Positions 8,483-17,475 of a DNA stretch of 64,000 nucleotides are shown here, in pieces. Numbering within the stretch: position 1 is the first letter of the stretch; every line of letters starts with the position of its first letter. Under the pieces are notes generated by a model. The model was not told where the DNA came from, made no database searches, and saw only the letters and a list, made by a program, of their open reading frames with translations. Both the position numbers and the translations under genes were made by a program. Source of the DNA: Cyanobacteria bacterium TGS_CYA1 (GTDB taxonomy: Bacteria; Cyanobacteriota; Vampirovibrionia; Obscuribacterales; Obscuribacteraceae); the NCBI GenBank assembly GCA_026129135.1, contig JAHCIQ010000003.1, positions 248,001 to 312,000 on the forward strand, read 5' to 3'.

Positions 8483-9520
8483 ATGTCAGCTGGTATAACC
8501 AAAGACCAAAACAAAGACGCACAGACAGACCAAGGAAAACTGGATAAATTCGCAAAGGATAACCTCACCGCTATCGGTATCGATATTGGTGGCACAAAAA
8601 TCCGCGCTGCGGTTGTCCAGAATCGAAAATTATTGTGCGAGCCTGTACAAATTTCTACACCGCATGGTGCCGACGTAATAGTCGAAGACCTGCTCAAATT
8701 AATTGGTGATTTTCAAAAAAAATACGGAAATGCAATCCAGGGCATTGGCATTGCTACTGCAGGCGTAGTCGATTGTTCCACTGGCAAGGTTATTGGTTCT
8801 ACCGGAAATCTGCCTGGCTGGGCTGGAACTGACCTCAAAACAATCATTGAAAGTAAGACCTTGTTGCCTGTTCACGTCGAAAACGACGCAAATGCAGCTG
8901 GATTTGGCGAAGCAAGCACTGAGCAAATCCAGGGCAAAAAATGTGTGATGGCTGTAACTCTTGGCACAGGCATTGGCGGCGGCATCATAATAGATGGCGA
9001 ACTTTACCGTGGCGCCAGCTGGGCTGCAGGCGAGGTCGGGCATTTGAAAATCGCCAATAGCAACGAACGTCTTTGTACTTGCGGTTTGTTTGACTGTTGG
9101 GAAGCTTATGGGGCTGGACGCGGTATTATCATGACCGCCAAAGAAATGCTCAAAGGCGTTACTCCACAGCAGTCCCCACTAGCCTTAAGACCCGAATCGG
9201 TCTCGACTCACGCAATATTTGCCGCAGCGGGCGAAGAAGACATAATCGCCAAGAAAGTAGTAGAACGCTGGCACGAACACCTGGCTATAGGTATGTCGTC
9301 CTTAATCCACGTTTTGAATCCGGACTGTTTTATCCTGGCGGGCGGCTTAGTGCGCTTCGTCCAGCTTGAAATGCTCAAAGAAATGACCATGGACCGGACT
9401 ATACCAGGACTGAAAGAAAAATTCGAGATTCATTTAGCTTCCCTTGGCTCGGATGCTGGAGTAATTGGCGTTTCTCAGCTAGTAATAAACAAACTTGCAA
9501 AGTCGGGTAACTCGAAATAG
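8483..9520 (+). CDS. ROK-family sugar kinase (glucokinase-like)
   Basis: The 345-residue protein has the ROK layout. A phosphate-binding GIDIGGTKIRAAVV lies at ~32-45, followed by ENDANAAGFGEA, TLGTGIGGGIIIDGELYRGA and GEVGHLKI. The zinc motif appears as RLCTCGLFDCWEAYGAG (C-x-C-G-x3-C-x-E). There is no N-terminal HTH domain, so it is an enzyme rather than a NagC-type regulator. Likely reaction: ATP-dependent phosphorylation of glucose or an amino sugar. The ATG follows the OstA-protein stop with no gap, so the two are co-translated. The N-terminal ~28 residues are a charged extension. Confidence 0.9.
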   Translation: MSAGITKDQNKDAQTDQGKLDKFAKDNLTAIGIDIGGTKIRAAVVQNRKLLCEPVQISTPHGADVIVEDLLKLIGDFQKKYGNAIQGIGIATAGVVDCSTGKVIGSTGNLPGWAGTDLKTIIESKTLLPVHVENDANAAGFGEASTEQIQGKKCVMAVTLGTGIGGGIIIDGELYRGASWAAGEVGHLKIANSNERLCTCGLFDCWEAYGAGRGIIMTAKEMLKGVTPQQSPLALRPESVSTHAIFAAAGEEDIIAKKVVERWHEHLAIGMSSLIHVLNPDCFILAGGLVRFVQLEMLKEMTMDRTIPGLKEKFEIHLASLGSDAGVIGVSQLVINKLAKSGNSK

Positions 9521-9566
9521 TTTTTCGGGTATAGTCGAAATAGCAGGTATTTGTTGAGGACTAGCT

Positions 9567-9905
9567 ATGGCTTCTAATGAAGAAAACGAACCAATTGAAG
9601 GTGAACCAGTGGAGTCCAGTTCCAGTTGCAAATCGTCGACTGGCGGTGAAAATATGGCGGGCGCATTCGTCAATGCTTTTGGGCATGCCCTGGTCCAGAC
9701 ACCTTTCGACATTACACGCGAAGTTGTAAATGGACTTGCCGGAAAGAAAGTCGTTCCTAAAGTTGAATTGGTTAAATGTCCTGAAAAACAAGAGGACGTC
9801 ACATCAGCTGAATGGCAAGCTCAAAAAGTGGGCTCGGCGGCCGGAATGATAGGCGCTGGAATGATTGTGGGAAAAATCATTACCAAAATCTTGATCCGAC
9901 GCTAG
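9567..9905 (+). CDS. Small protein with C-terminal hydrophobic helix, unknown
   Basis: This 112-residue protein begins with an acidic, Ser-rich stretch, continues with a middle part containing NAFGHALVQTPFDITREVVNGLAGKKVV, and ends in a Gly/Ile-rich segment (GSAAGMIGAGMIVGKIITKIL) that may be a membrane anchor. GAGGA lies eight bases upstream of the ATG. It follows the ROK gene by 46 bases and runs convergent with the next operon. No family recognised. Confidence 0.6.
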   Translation: MASNEENEPIEGEPVESSSSCKSSTGGENMAGAFVNAFGHALVQTPFDITREVVNGLAGKKVVPKVELVKCPEKQEDVTSAEWQAQKVGSAAGMIGAGMIVGKIITKILIRR

Positions 9906-9918
9906 TTTTCTGGAGCTT

Positions 9919-11388
9919 TTAGCTTCGTACTTCGATTTCGTATTGCACTTTGACTTCGGTCCCGGCTGGCACGGTCACTGGAAATTCAAATGTGTGCGAA
10001 TCTACTTTCTTGTATTTGTGACTGGATGAATTTATCTTCCAATCGCCATAAGAATGTTCGACTGCGGTGATTGTGACGTCGCCTTCTTTTTTGCGATTGC
10101 GCAAACTAATCTCGTAATTGGCTTTGAATTTTCTATCGCTCACTTGAGTGTAATTCATTTGTTTGCGCTCTCCGACTAAATCGAATGCGTCGCCAATATA
10201 CAATCTGATTTTTTCGTCGCTTGGAGTGTGGTCAATTAAATCTTCGCCGATGAATTGAAGCGAACCGTCGGAGTCTTTTTTGTAGACGCGTACTTTGCCT
10301 TTGGGAAGCGCCATTCCAAGATTATTTGCTTTGGTGTTCGCTACTTCTATTTTGACATTCACTTTTTGTGTGTTGCGTTGTGGCGCCCAGCCACCGTATG
10401 TCTGCGCCATTTCAGGCTCATAGATATACAGTTTTTTTGTGGGAACCGCCGCTGCATTAAACAAGCTCATCTGTTTGGTTTCATGATTATTCAGGTCGGT
10501 GGTGCCAGCAAGTGTATATAAGTGGTACTCGGCAAAAGATTTTTCGCTGAACTGCTGAGCCATGTCGGCTGCTGCTTCCATGCGTGCGGCTTTCATATAC
10601 ATGGGTTGGGCTGGCGCGGTGACTCGATTTACGTCACCTGCCATCAATTTCAAGGACGCATTTTTGTAAGATGCCCCGCATTCGTTATTGAGTGTGACCC
10701 AGCTGGTCAAATCTGCTTTGGTGTCATCTTCGTTTGCGATTGCTACATAATCGCATTTCCAGCTCATTCCGGCTGTTTGGTAGCTGATTTCACTTTTGTG
10801 GTCGCCTGGTTTGTTGGTTTCCAGTTTCCACAACAGAGATGGTTTTGGCACCAGTCCTGGTGGCATTTCTTTTACTTCGCTCTCGCCGCTGGGATTCAAA
10901 ATTATTCCGCTATCGGTCTTCAAAACAAGACCGACACTTTGAGTAGACGGGTTTCCATTGGTGTCCACAATCGTGACTTCAGGCGGATTGAGCAAGATGC
11001 CTTTGGTCTCGGATACGGAAGAATTGAGATATCTTCTAAAAGTGACTTCTTTGCCTACTGATTTTGAAAGAATAGTATTAGGTGACATAACATCGTATTG
11101 ATAATTCTGTTCGCGCACCACAACAGAATTTGGTGCAGTAAGCGAAGTAAAAGAAACAGATGTTGGATCGATTGCAGCAGCCACATCCGAGAAGCGAACG
11201 AAGTTGACGCCTTTTTCAAGCGGCAGTGTGCGTACATCTCTTACCAGACCAAAATTCTGATTATAAATAGTGACTGCCGTTCCTTCAGAAGTTGCTCCAC
11301 CCACTTCCAGTTCTTTGCCTAATGCAGCAGTCTGAACGCCTAAAGAAAGGGCTGTAAACAACACAAAAGCAGATTTCGCCTTAACCAT
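9919..11388 (-). CDS. Exported DUF4139-like beta-rich protein
   Basis: The ATG at 11388 is preferred over a longer start at 11436: GGAG stands eight bases before it and it begins directly with a signal peptide (MVKAKSAFVLFTALSLGVQTAALG). The mature part contains VTIYNQNFGLVRDVRTLPLEKGVNFVRFSDVAAAIDPTSV, followed by ISYQTAGMSWKCDYVAIAN and WVTLNNECGASYKNASLKLMAGDVN. This is the pattern of the DUF4139 family, whose biochemical role is not established. It is the last gene of a leftward set with the two TldD/E-like proteins, 108 bases behind them. All three are exported, so a shared periplasmic or surface task is plausible. Confidence 0.7.
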   Translation of the reverse strand: MVKAKSAFVLFTALSLGVQTAALGKELEVGGATSEGTAVTIYNQNFGLVRDVRTLPLEKGVNFVRFSDVAAAIDPTSVSFTSLTAPNSVVVREQNYQYDVMSPNTILSKSVGKEVTFRRYLNSSVSETKGILLNPPEVTIVDTNGNPSTQSVGLVLKTDSGIILNPSGESEVKEMPPGLVPKPSLLWKLETNKPGDHKSEISYQTAGMSWKCDYVAIANEDDTKADLTSWVTLNNECGASYKNASLKLMAGDVNRVTAPAQPMYMKAARMEAAADMAQQFSEKSFAEYHLYTLAGTTDLNNHETKQMSLFNAAAVPTKKLYIYEPEMAQTYGGWAPQRNTQKVNVKIEVANTKANNLGMALPKGKVRVYKKDSDGSLQFIGEDLIDHTPSDEKIRLYIGDAFDLVGERKQMNYTQVSDRKFKANYEISLRNRKKEGDVTITAVEHSYGDWKINSSSHKYKKVDSHTFEFPVTVPAGTEVKVQYEIEVRS

Positions 11389-11496
11389 TTGAAGGTCTCC
11401 GATGCAACTAACTGGTCTAAATACTATCATGCGCAAATTGACAAGAGTTCAGTGAAAACCCTGATTCTAACTGATCGAAAATATCCAAACTATTTT

Positions 11497-13230
11497 CTAT
11501 TTCTTCTGGTCGAAATATGGATTTTTCAAGTGCGGAGGCGTTTCAGTTTCAAGTGGCGGTTTTTGAATTTCGAGTTCGCCAAATAAAAGTGACGGTGTCA
11601 CAAGCGAAATAGCAGTGCCTGTGTAATCGCTTGGATATTTGGCTACGTATGCTGCAGAATCGTTGCCTGCTGCAAGCATATTGCGCAAGTCTTGTTTGGT
11701 CAGTCTGCGTAATTGTGCACCACGGATCAATTCTTCTTTGCCGGTGTTCACATCGACCGAATAAATAAACGAAGATGTCGAGCGAGAGCCTCCAAGCGAC
11801 GATAAAATCTGCAATCCAGATACGCCGGAGAAATCTATACCCATATATCCAGACTGTGTTTTTCTCACTATTAGTGCATTTGTAAGACCTTGTGCTTTAG
11901 CCGTATCGATAAGCTTTTTCTTCAAGTCGCTCATATTCATTGGTTGGTTCGTTTCAATGAATAAATGTCCGGGGCAAGCTGTGCCACCACGATTATGACC
12001 GTTGCTTTCTTTGCTCAAACGTGTCGGTTTGCGCGTGGAGCAGACTGCTTTTAGTATGCCTTTATCTATCAGAGTGAGCTTTTGAGCTCTCACTCCTTCG
12101 TCGTCAATTTCCCATCCGCCTTTTAGTGGAAGATCTTTATACACTTTGGCAGTGGGGTCGTCTATGACGGTTAGAAACTCAGGAAACAGACGTTGACCAA
12201 TTTTTTTGTCTGATTGTGAGCTGCGAAAATAACCGATATCATCGGCTCTGTCTGCCACCACTAGTGGTGAAATGACGCTCGATACGAGATCTGCTGCTGC
12301 GTCCTTCTCGAATAAAATAGGACCTAAATAATCGCTTGCGCGCTTGGCTTTGGATAGTTCTATTGCGCGGCTTGCCACTTTGTGTGCTGCCTCTTCCATC
12401 GTTTTTTGATCTGGAAGCTGGTCTAAAGAGTTGACAGAAAAAGTCTCATCATCAGACGTTTCCATTCCATCCTTTGATTGAGCAGTGGCTTCGATTCTAA
12501 CGTTGGCGCCGGATTCTTGATCTTTTACAGTTGTGCCTTCGCTATTAATTAAGCGCCTCAACTTTTTTCTGGTCGAAAAACTTATGCCTGATTGAGTAAT
12601 GTCGGGGTATTCTTTGAAAATTGCAGAAACCTTACGCAGTCTATCTTCCCAGTCTGCCTGATCGATTGGAGTAATTTTTACGTCTTTGACACTCACCACT
12701 GTTTTTGCATCAGAAAAACTGTCTGGCTGGTCTTCTACTTTTGTGTACTGTCTGGTTGCTTTTTTAGATTCGAGATTTTCTACAGCAGATTTGTAGCTGC
12801 GGTCGGATGTAAGCCACAAAGCGTTTCTAATAGCGTCATAATCATCGTCTAAAACAAAGGTTCGATCGCCAAACATGAATGCAGAGCCACGGTCGCTGTC
12901 GAGCTTTTTATCGCCTATGCGAAGGCTGGTACGAGCAAAACGCGAGTTTGTATCGTTTTTATTGGTGATGGCACCAAAGCTTGCGCCCATATAAAGTCCG
13001 ATGCTATCAACGATGTTGTATGAAACAAAATAAGGCAAACTGAATTTTTCCAGTTTGAGTTTGTTCTTGGTTCGATCCAGTTCGTCTTTCATCGCTTGCA
13101 TGACGATATCGTCTTTAGGGACTGCTTGTTTGGATTCCGCATCAGGAGCGGCGGCGCGAGCGATGCTGACTGAAGACGTCAATAGTAGTGCTGATGCCAA
13201 CAAGAAATTAAGACGCGATTTAAATTGCAT
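11497..13230 (-). CDS. Exported TldE/PmbA-like protein without HExxxH
   Basis: The 577-residue precursor has a signal peptide (MQFKSRLNFLLASALLLTSSVSIARA). It aligns along its length with the neighbouring protein: QADWEDRLRKVSAIFKEYPD, RLINSEGTTVKD, YLGPILFEKDAAAD, FLTVIDDPT and DDEGVRAQKLTLIDKGIL all have counterparts. Where the neighbour has FFHEVLGH, this protein reads LVSSVISP, so the zinc ligands are gone. In the cytoplasmic E. coli TldD/TldE pair, TldE likewise lacks the metal site and forms a complex with TldD. Its ATG overlaps the neighbour's stop (TAATG). I infer a non-catalytic partner. Confidence 0.8.
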   Translation of the reverse strand: MQFKSRLNFLLASALLLTSSVSIARAAAPDAESKQAVPKDDIVMQAMKDELDRTKNKLKLEKFSLPYFVSYNIVDSIGLYMGASFGAITNKNDTNSRFARTSLRIGDKKLDSDRGSAFMFGDRTFVLDDDYDAIRNALWLTSDRSYKSAVENLESKKATRQYTKVEDQPDSFSDAKTVVSVKDVKITPIDQADWEDRLRKVSAIFKEYPDITQSGISFSTRKKLRRLINSEGTTVKDQESGANVRIEATAQSKDGMETSDDETFSVNSLDQLPDQKTMEEAAHKVASRAIELSKAKRASDYLGPILFEKDAAADLVSSVISPLVVADRADDIGYFRSSQSDKKIGQRLFPEFLTVIDDPTAKVYKDLPLKGGWEIDDEGVRAQKLTLIDKGILKAVCSTRKPTRLSKESNGHNRGGTACPGHLFIETNQPMNMSDLKKKLIDTAKAQGLTNALIVRKTQSGYMGIDFSGVSGLQILSSLGGSRSTSSFIYSVDVNTGKEELIRGAQLRRLTKQDLRNMLAAGNDSAAYVAKYPSDYTGTAISLVTPSLLFGELEIQKPPLETETPPHLKNPYFDQKK

Positions 13231-14978
13231 TATTTCTTCTTCTCCGAAATTGGCGGCGGCAAAATTGGCGGTCTTTCTTGTTCTTTCAAACCTTTCTCAA
13301 GCTCGATGGTTTTTATTAGCAAGCTTGGAGAACTGGCAGAAACAGGTACCCATCCCGATTCGGCACCGCAGCGTCCGTTAAAGGTGGCGGTTTCTGTGCT
13401 TGCAAAAACAATTTTTTCAAGCGATGCAAGCGGAGTTCCTACGATGTTCACGCCGCGGGTCAACTCGTCTGGTCTGCCGTCGACAAATACTTTGGTCACG
13501 CGAAGCGGTAACAAAGAATAGCTCTGGGGCATGAAACTTTGAGTGGTGGTAAAGCCACCGGCAATTTCATCAATTACAAGACCATATGGCTTGTGTTGTG
13601 CTTTTGCTTCGGCTAAAAGCATGGCGCGTAATTTTTTATACGGCACTTTCTTCTGCGATTCGACAATCAAATTAGCCTGGCGAGCGACAGGGTGCATGCC
13701 TGGAACGCAACGTCCATGCCCGTTCGAATTGGCAAAATTGCGAATAGGACTTCGTCCCATCAAGAAATTCTTTAAAATGCCGTTTTCTACGATGTTTACT
13801 CTCTGTGCAGCAACGCCCTCGTCGTCGAATTTGTAATTACCTACAAGAAGGTTGTCACCAAGCTTCTCTAAAGTGGGATCGTCTTTGACGGAGATAAAAG
13901 GCGGCATTATTTTTTCGCCCACTTTTTGGGTGAAAGTTCTGCCTTCATATTCGTCTTTTTGTCTGTGTCCTTCGATTCTATGACCAAGAACTTCGTGGAA
14001 GAAAACTCCCGAAGCTTTTCCGTTCAAAATGGCAGGACCTACATAGGGCTGGGCAGCAGGTGCATTTGCAAGTTCGATAACAGACTGAGCAAGCTGTTTT
14101 ACCATTGCCTCAACCTTTTCAGGTGATGGATATTTGCCTGGTTCAGTCACTTCTATACTATCGAAAAGTGATACCACCATTCCATCTTTAGCCATGGCGC
14201 TCGCGGATGTAGTCACTCTGAATTCAAAACGGCTATCGTCAATCTTGCTGCCTTCGCTGTTTACAAGAAAACGACGTACGCTCTCTGCTTTCAAGTCTAC
14301 GCCTGAATAAAAAATGGAGGGATAATCTTTATAGATTGCGGAAGCCTTGCGCAATGTATCGCCCCAGGCTTTCCTGTCTATTGAAAATTCGACTGGTTTT
14401 TCAGAGTGCACCACTTTTGGTGCTTCGGAAAAATCGTTAGATTCGTCTTCCGCTTCAATTTTTACTTGCTTGTTCGCTTTGACGTGAAAGAATTTTTTCT
14501 GTGCTGCTTTGAGAGCACGGTCGGTAGTCAGCCACAAAGTGTCGCGCACTGCTACTTCGTCGTCGTCGAGTGGAAAGGTGAATGAAGATGCCGAAAAGGA
14601 AATGAAAGACATCGGCATGCCAAACGAGCTGCCACGAATCTGGTGCGTATTATCGAGTTCTTTGCTGCCAACTCTCAAATCTACGCTGAGACGTCTGTCG
14701 TGATCGTCGCTATCGTCGTCGAGCGCACCATAATTTGCCGAGAGGACGACATTTTTGATGTCGTATACCGAATAGCTCAGAAAGTATAGTTTCTCTGGTC
14801 CAATGTCCTTTAATTTGGAAAACGACCTGTTCAATTCTTTTTCCATCGCATTCAAAACGACCGAATCAGAGGTGTCAGCACCCAATACGGCGGGTTGAGA
14901 ACTTGCGGCAAGAATGAGAGAGAGACTGGTGGCGAAAACGCCTTGCAATAATTTGTTTTTAGTGCTTGAAAAGCCCAT
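13230..14978 (-). CDS. Exported TldD-like zinc metalloprotease
   Basis: The 582-residue precursor begins with a signal peptide (about residues 1-33, ending QPAVLGA). The catalytic HEVLGHRIEGH lies near residue 327 and matches the TldD HExxxH signature in context: the segment after it (DEYEGRTFTQKVGEKI) resembles the TldD sequence that follows the motif. Later landmarks are DDEGVAAQRVNIVENGILKNFLMGR and the GRCGAESGWVP region. TldD/E proteases open and trim modified peptides or unfolded segments in the cytoplasm of E. coli; here the signal peptide points to the periplasm or surface. GGGGAA lies four bases before the ATG. It heads the operon. Confidence 0.85.
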   Translation of the reverse strand: MGFSSTKNKLLQGVFATSLSLILAASSQPAVLGADTSDSVVLNAMEKELNRSFSKLKDIGPEKLYFLSYSVYDIKNVVLSANYGALDDDSDDHDRRLSVDLRVGSKELDNTHQIRGSSFGMPMSFISFSASSFTFPLDDDEVAVRDTLWLTTDRALKAAQKKFFHVKANKQVKIEAEDESNDFSEAPKVVHSEKPVEFSIDRKAWGDTLRKASAIYKDYPSIFYSGVDLKAESVRRFLVNSEGSKIDDSRFEFRVTTSASAMAKDGMVVSLFDSIEVTEPGKYPSPEKVEAMVKQLAQSVIELANAPAAQPYVGPAILNGKASGVFFHEVLGHRIEGHRQKDEYEGRTFTQKVGEKIMPPFISVKDDPTLEKLGDNLLVGNYKFDDEGVAAQRVNIVENGILKNFLMGRSPIRNFANSNGHGRCVPGMHPVARQANLIVESQKKVPYKKLRAMLLAEAKAQHKPYGLVIDEIAGGFTTTQSFMPQSYSLLPLRVTKVFVDGRPDELTRGVNIVGTPLASLEKIVFASTETATFNGRCGAESGWVPVSASSPSLLIKTIELEKGLKEQERPPILPPPISEKKK

Positions 14979-15121
14979 AATTCCCCGAAATAATAACGGA
15001 ACTAAGGGTCAGCATATCATAATTGCAATTTTGCGACCGAACCCGAGTATATTTTGTTGTCAATCAGCGAAAATGACCACCAGATGGCAAAATCGTAAAA
15101 AAATCGCGAGTGGAAAATTAA

Positions 15122-15805
15122 GTGCAGGAAGAACTAAAAGTTGTAAGCCCTAACGTGCTGCCTCCTGGCTCCGATTTGATCATGGTCGTTTCCCAAAAAA
15201 TCGCACCTGAAAAATCGCAAGCATTTTTAGACTGGCAAAAGCTTATGACCGAGGCATCCTCCAAATTCGAAGGCTATGAGAGCACCGAAGTCTTTCCTCC
15301 AGCCGAAGGTCTGCATGACGAGTGGATTACGCTCGTGCGATTCAAAAGCAAGAGCAATCTTGATAACTGGGTGAATTCGAGCACGAGAGCCGAACTTAAC
15401 GCCAAATTCAATCAAGAATTCGGTGAGTTCAAAATGCGTCGCATCGCAGAAGGTTTCGACATGTGGTTCCAGCCACCACAAGCAGTGAAAATTCCACCCT
15501 GGAAAATGGCTATGACGATTCTTGTGGCGCTTTATCCAACCCTTCTTCTATTGCAGGCTTTCATAACCTTTCCTTTGTTTTCGAATTTTCCCCATGTCTG
15601 GAAGATGCTTGCCTCGATTGTGCTATCAGTATCAGCAATGCAGTGGGTCGTAGTGCCATTCGCTGTAAGACACCTCAAGTGGTGGCATTATCCACAAGGT
15701 GATGCTAACGTTCAGAAACAAACTACTATTAAAGGTTCAGTGCTTATCGTAATTATTCTTGCAGCGACTGGTTTTATTTTTATTCCTTTCTTTGGAAAGG
15801 CTTGA
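15122..15805 (+). CDS. ABM-like (antibiotic biosynthesis monooxygenase) domain membrane protein
   Basis: Starting at GTG, the 227-residue protein has an N-terminal ferredoxin-like domain of the ABM type (residues ~18-110: LIMVVSQKIAPEKSQAFLDW, then WITLVRFKSKSNLDNWVNS). Three hydrophobic segments follow at about 127-150, 158-178 and 203-222. Members of this two-part architecture are usually annotated as ABM-family membrane proteins without a known substrate. The N-terminal domain may bind a small or heme-like ligand, but no catalytic residue can be assigned. Its stop overlaps the region just before the next gene's Shine-Dalgarno sequence. Confidence 0.65.
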   Translation: MQEELKVVSPNVLPPGSDLIMVVSQKIAPEKSQAFLDWQKLMTEASSKFEGYESTEVFPPAEGLHDEWITLVRFKSKSNLDNWVNSSTRAELNAKFNQEFGEFKMRRIAEGFDMWFQPPQAVKIPPWKMAMTILVALYPTLLLLQAFITFPLFSNFPHVWKMLASIVLSVSAMQWVVVPFAVRHLKWWHYPQGDANVQKQTTIKGSVLIVIILAATGFIFIPFFGKA

Positions 15806-15819
15806 GCAAAGAGGAGCAA

Positions 15820-16470
15820 ATGAGAAATTTATTGAAGTGGTCTGCACCAATAGTAGTGGCAATGCTTTTATCTATACCTACAGCAACTTTAGCAAAAGGT
15901 AAGTGGAAATTAGTACAGAGTGCTGAAAAGGATTTTTCAATCTCGATGCCTGCTGGGGCCAAACCGGTGGAAAAGCATGTGAAAAACGTAACCATCCACG
16001 CCTTTACTGTAGATGAAGACGGTACCAATTATTCCATTACGCATGTAGCTGGAATTCAGGCAGGTCCATCAGCTGTCGACTCTATTGCTAATGGTGCAAT
16101 TACAGAATTTAAAAGACAAGCCGAGGCTAAGAATGTTGCTCTCACGATAGATAAGACAGAAGAAGCAAAAGGTGAAGGTTGGGTTGGCAAAAAGACATTT
16201 ATAAGTGTAGGGTCCGCCAGTCTTCAAATGATTGCAGCTTTGAGCGAAAATAAGTATGTAGGTTATTGTTTAATTACTGCGTCGAAGAAAGGTGCCACTC
16301 AAAATCCCGAATTTTTCAATTCGTTCAAAGTGGACACCAAGCGCACAAACGAGCTTTATGCCAACAAAGCTGGCAATATAGGCGAAATGATCGGGCGCAT
16401 CCTGGGAATCATGCTTGGCGGTGGAGTGGTATTTTTCATCGCCGACAAAATAAAGAAGAAAAATCATTAG
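15820..16470 (+). CDS. Exported protein with C-terminal membrane helix, unknown
   Basis: I chose the ATG at 15820 because GAGGAG stands a few bases before it; an upstream in-frame TTG at 15802 would add six residues. The 216-residue precursor begins with a signal peptide (LLKWSAPIVVAMLLSIPTATLA). A compact alpha/beta domain follows that starts KWKLVQSAEKDFSISMPAGAKPVEK, a pattern seen in exported proteins of unknown function. It ends with a Gly-rich membrane helix (MIGRILGIMLGGGVVFFIADKI) and a basic tail, so it should be anchored by its C-terminus. It is probably co-transcribed with the ABM-like gene. Confidence 0.65.
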   Translation: MRNLLKWSAPIVVAMLLSIPTATLAKGKWKLVQSAEKDFSISMPAGAKPVEKHVKNVTIHAFTVDEDGTNYSITHVAGIQAGPSAVDSIANGAITEFKRQAEAKNVALTIDKTEEAKGEGWVGKKTFISVGSASLQMIAALSENKYVGYCLITASKKGATQNPEFFNSFKVDTKRTNELYANKAGNIGEMIGRILGIMLGGGVVFFIADKIKKKNH

Positions 16471-16506
16471 ACATCCTAAAACTCAAATCACTTAAGTAAT
16501 AAAATC

Positions 16507-17103
16507 ATGAAAAGAAAAATCATCACCCTTTTAATCGTCGCTCTATTTTCGTCTACCGCACCAGCTTTTTCTGAAGCGCGCGATGGCGATTTATTCGACA
16601 ATATGGGAATGGACCTCATGCTCCACGACGCGGAGCGTCTGGCTGACGAGCATGAGTACGAGCGCTCCAAACAAAAATGGAGCAGGGTTATTCAATTTAT
16701 GCATTCGCCCAACTGGTTTGCGACAGCCGCGGTGGTTCCAATCTGTTTGAAATTCGCTCGTCTTGCTGACAGGAATCTGGCACGATCAGAAGACGCAGAT
16801 GCCGACCAGCTTTTGCGTGCATCATTCGATTTTCCTTTTCACAAGCGTGGTGAAGAAGTCCAGGTAGATGCTGTTGCAGTCAAACTTTTAGATAATTACA
16901 AAAAGAAAAATCAAACCGACCAGTGCAAACAATTTTTGCAATATGCCATCAGTAAAACCAGTGGTCAGCGCCAGTTCGAATATAAGTCAAAACTCGATGC
17001 TATGACTCAGGTGGTTTCGCAAGAGCCCACCTCTGATACTCCACACATAGCTAGTCCTGATTCGCCCCCTATCAATGCTCCGGTCGAGCAGAAAGCGCAA
17101 TAG
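16507..17103 (+). CDS. Exported helical protein, unknown
   Basis: The 198-residue precursor has a signal peptide (MKRKIITLLIVALFSSTAPAFS) and a helix-rich mature part that may contain TPR-like packing (LMLHDAERLADEHEYERSKQKWSRVIQFM). A Pro/Ser-rich C-terminus follows. I recognise no catalytic motif. It starts 36 bases after the previous exported gene and ends 26 bases before the first hipBA operator copy, so it is probably the last gene of the 15.1-17.1 kb unit. Confidence 0.6.
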   Translation: MKRKIITLLIVALFSSTAPAFSEARDGDLFDNMGMDLMLHDAERLADEHEYERSKQKWSRVIQFMHSPNWFATAAVVPICLKFARLADRNLARSEDADADQLLRASFDFPFHKRGEEVQVDAVAVKLLDNYKKKNQTDQCKQFLQYAISKTSGQRQFEYKSKLDAMTQVVSQEPTSDTPHIASPDSPPINAPVEQKAQ

Positions 17104-17128
17104 CTCTGGTAGTTGTCAAAAAAAATGT

Positions 17129-17239
17129 TCCCGAGCGGTAACGAAAAGGCCTTTTCGTCAAAAAAAACGATAAATATTCCCGAGCGGGATTGAAATTGTG
17201 AAATCGAGGGCTTATACTAAGAAATATTCCCGAGCGGGA
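17129..17239 (+). promoter_or_regulatory. Three operator copies for the HipB-like repressor
   Basis: The palindrome TCCCG-AG-CGGGA occurs at 17177-17188 and 17228-17239, with a weaker copy (TCCCGAGCGGTA) at 17129-17140. The flanks (AATAT before, TTG after) repeat at the second and third copies. Centres are 48 and 51 bases apart, close to whole numbers of helical turns. The second copy touches the -35 box and the third lies between the start site and the hipB ATG. This suits cooperative autorepression by the HTH protein encoded just downstream. Confidence 0.8.
17189..17217 (+). promoter_or_regulatory. hipBA promoter
   Basis: TTGAAA at 17189-17194 and TATACT at 17212-17217 are separated by 17 bases, a close fit to a housekeeping sigma promoter. 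Transcription would begin near 17224, just inside the stretch leading to the third operator copy. Confidence 0.75.
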
Positions 17240-17247
17240 TTGCGCCG

Positions 17248-17475
17248 ATGAAAATATCAACCAGTCAAGATCTAGGCAACTACATAAGAGCTATTCGGAA
17301 ATCGCAAAGTTTGACTATCGACGACGTTGCTTCGGCTTGTGGAGTTGGTAATAGATTCCTAAGCGAATTAGAAAGAGGCAAAGCAACATGTCAGATTGGT
17401 AAGTTCCTAACCATCTTAGCCGTGCTTGGCATAGAGATAGATCTCCACACCAAAGCTGGAGAAAATAAAGTATGA
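17248..17475 (+). CDS. hipB: HipB-like antitoxin, HTH repressor
   Basis: This 75-residue protein carries an XRE-type helix-turn-helix: LGNYIRAIRKSQSLTIDDVASACGVGNRFLSELERGK, with the VASACGVGNRFLSELE turn and recognition helix. HipB neutralises HipA and represses the operon by binding short palindromes. The ATG lies nine bases after the last operator copy, and the stop overlaps the hipA start as ATGA. Size, order and overlap are typical for hipBA. Confidence 0.88.
   Translation: MKISTSQDLGNYIRAIRKSQSLTIDDVASACGVGNRFLSELERGKATCQIGKFLTILAVLGIEIDLHTKAGENKV

Noticed and set aside
10255..11061. Long open frames on the plus strand opposite the DUF4139-like gene (88 and 179 codons)
   Set aside because: They are Cys/Phe/His-rich without domain pattern or start signals and lie wholly inside a well-supported gene on the other strand.
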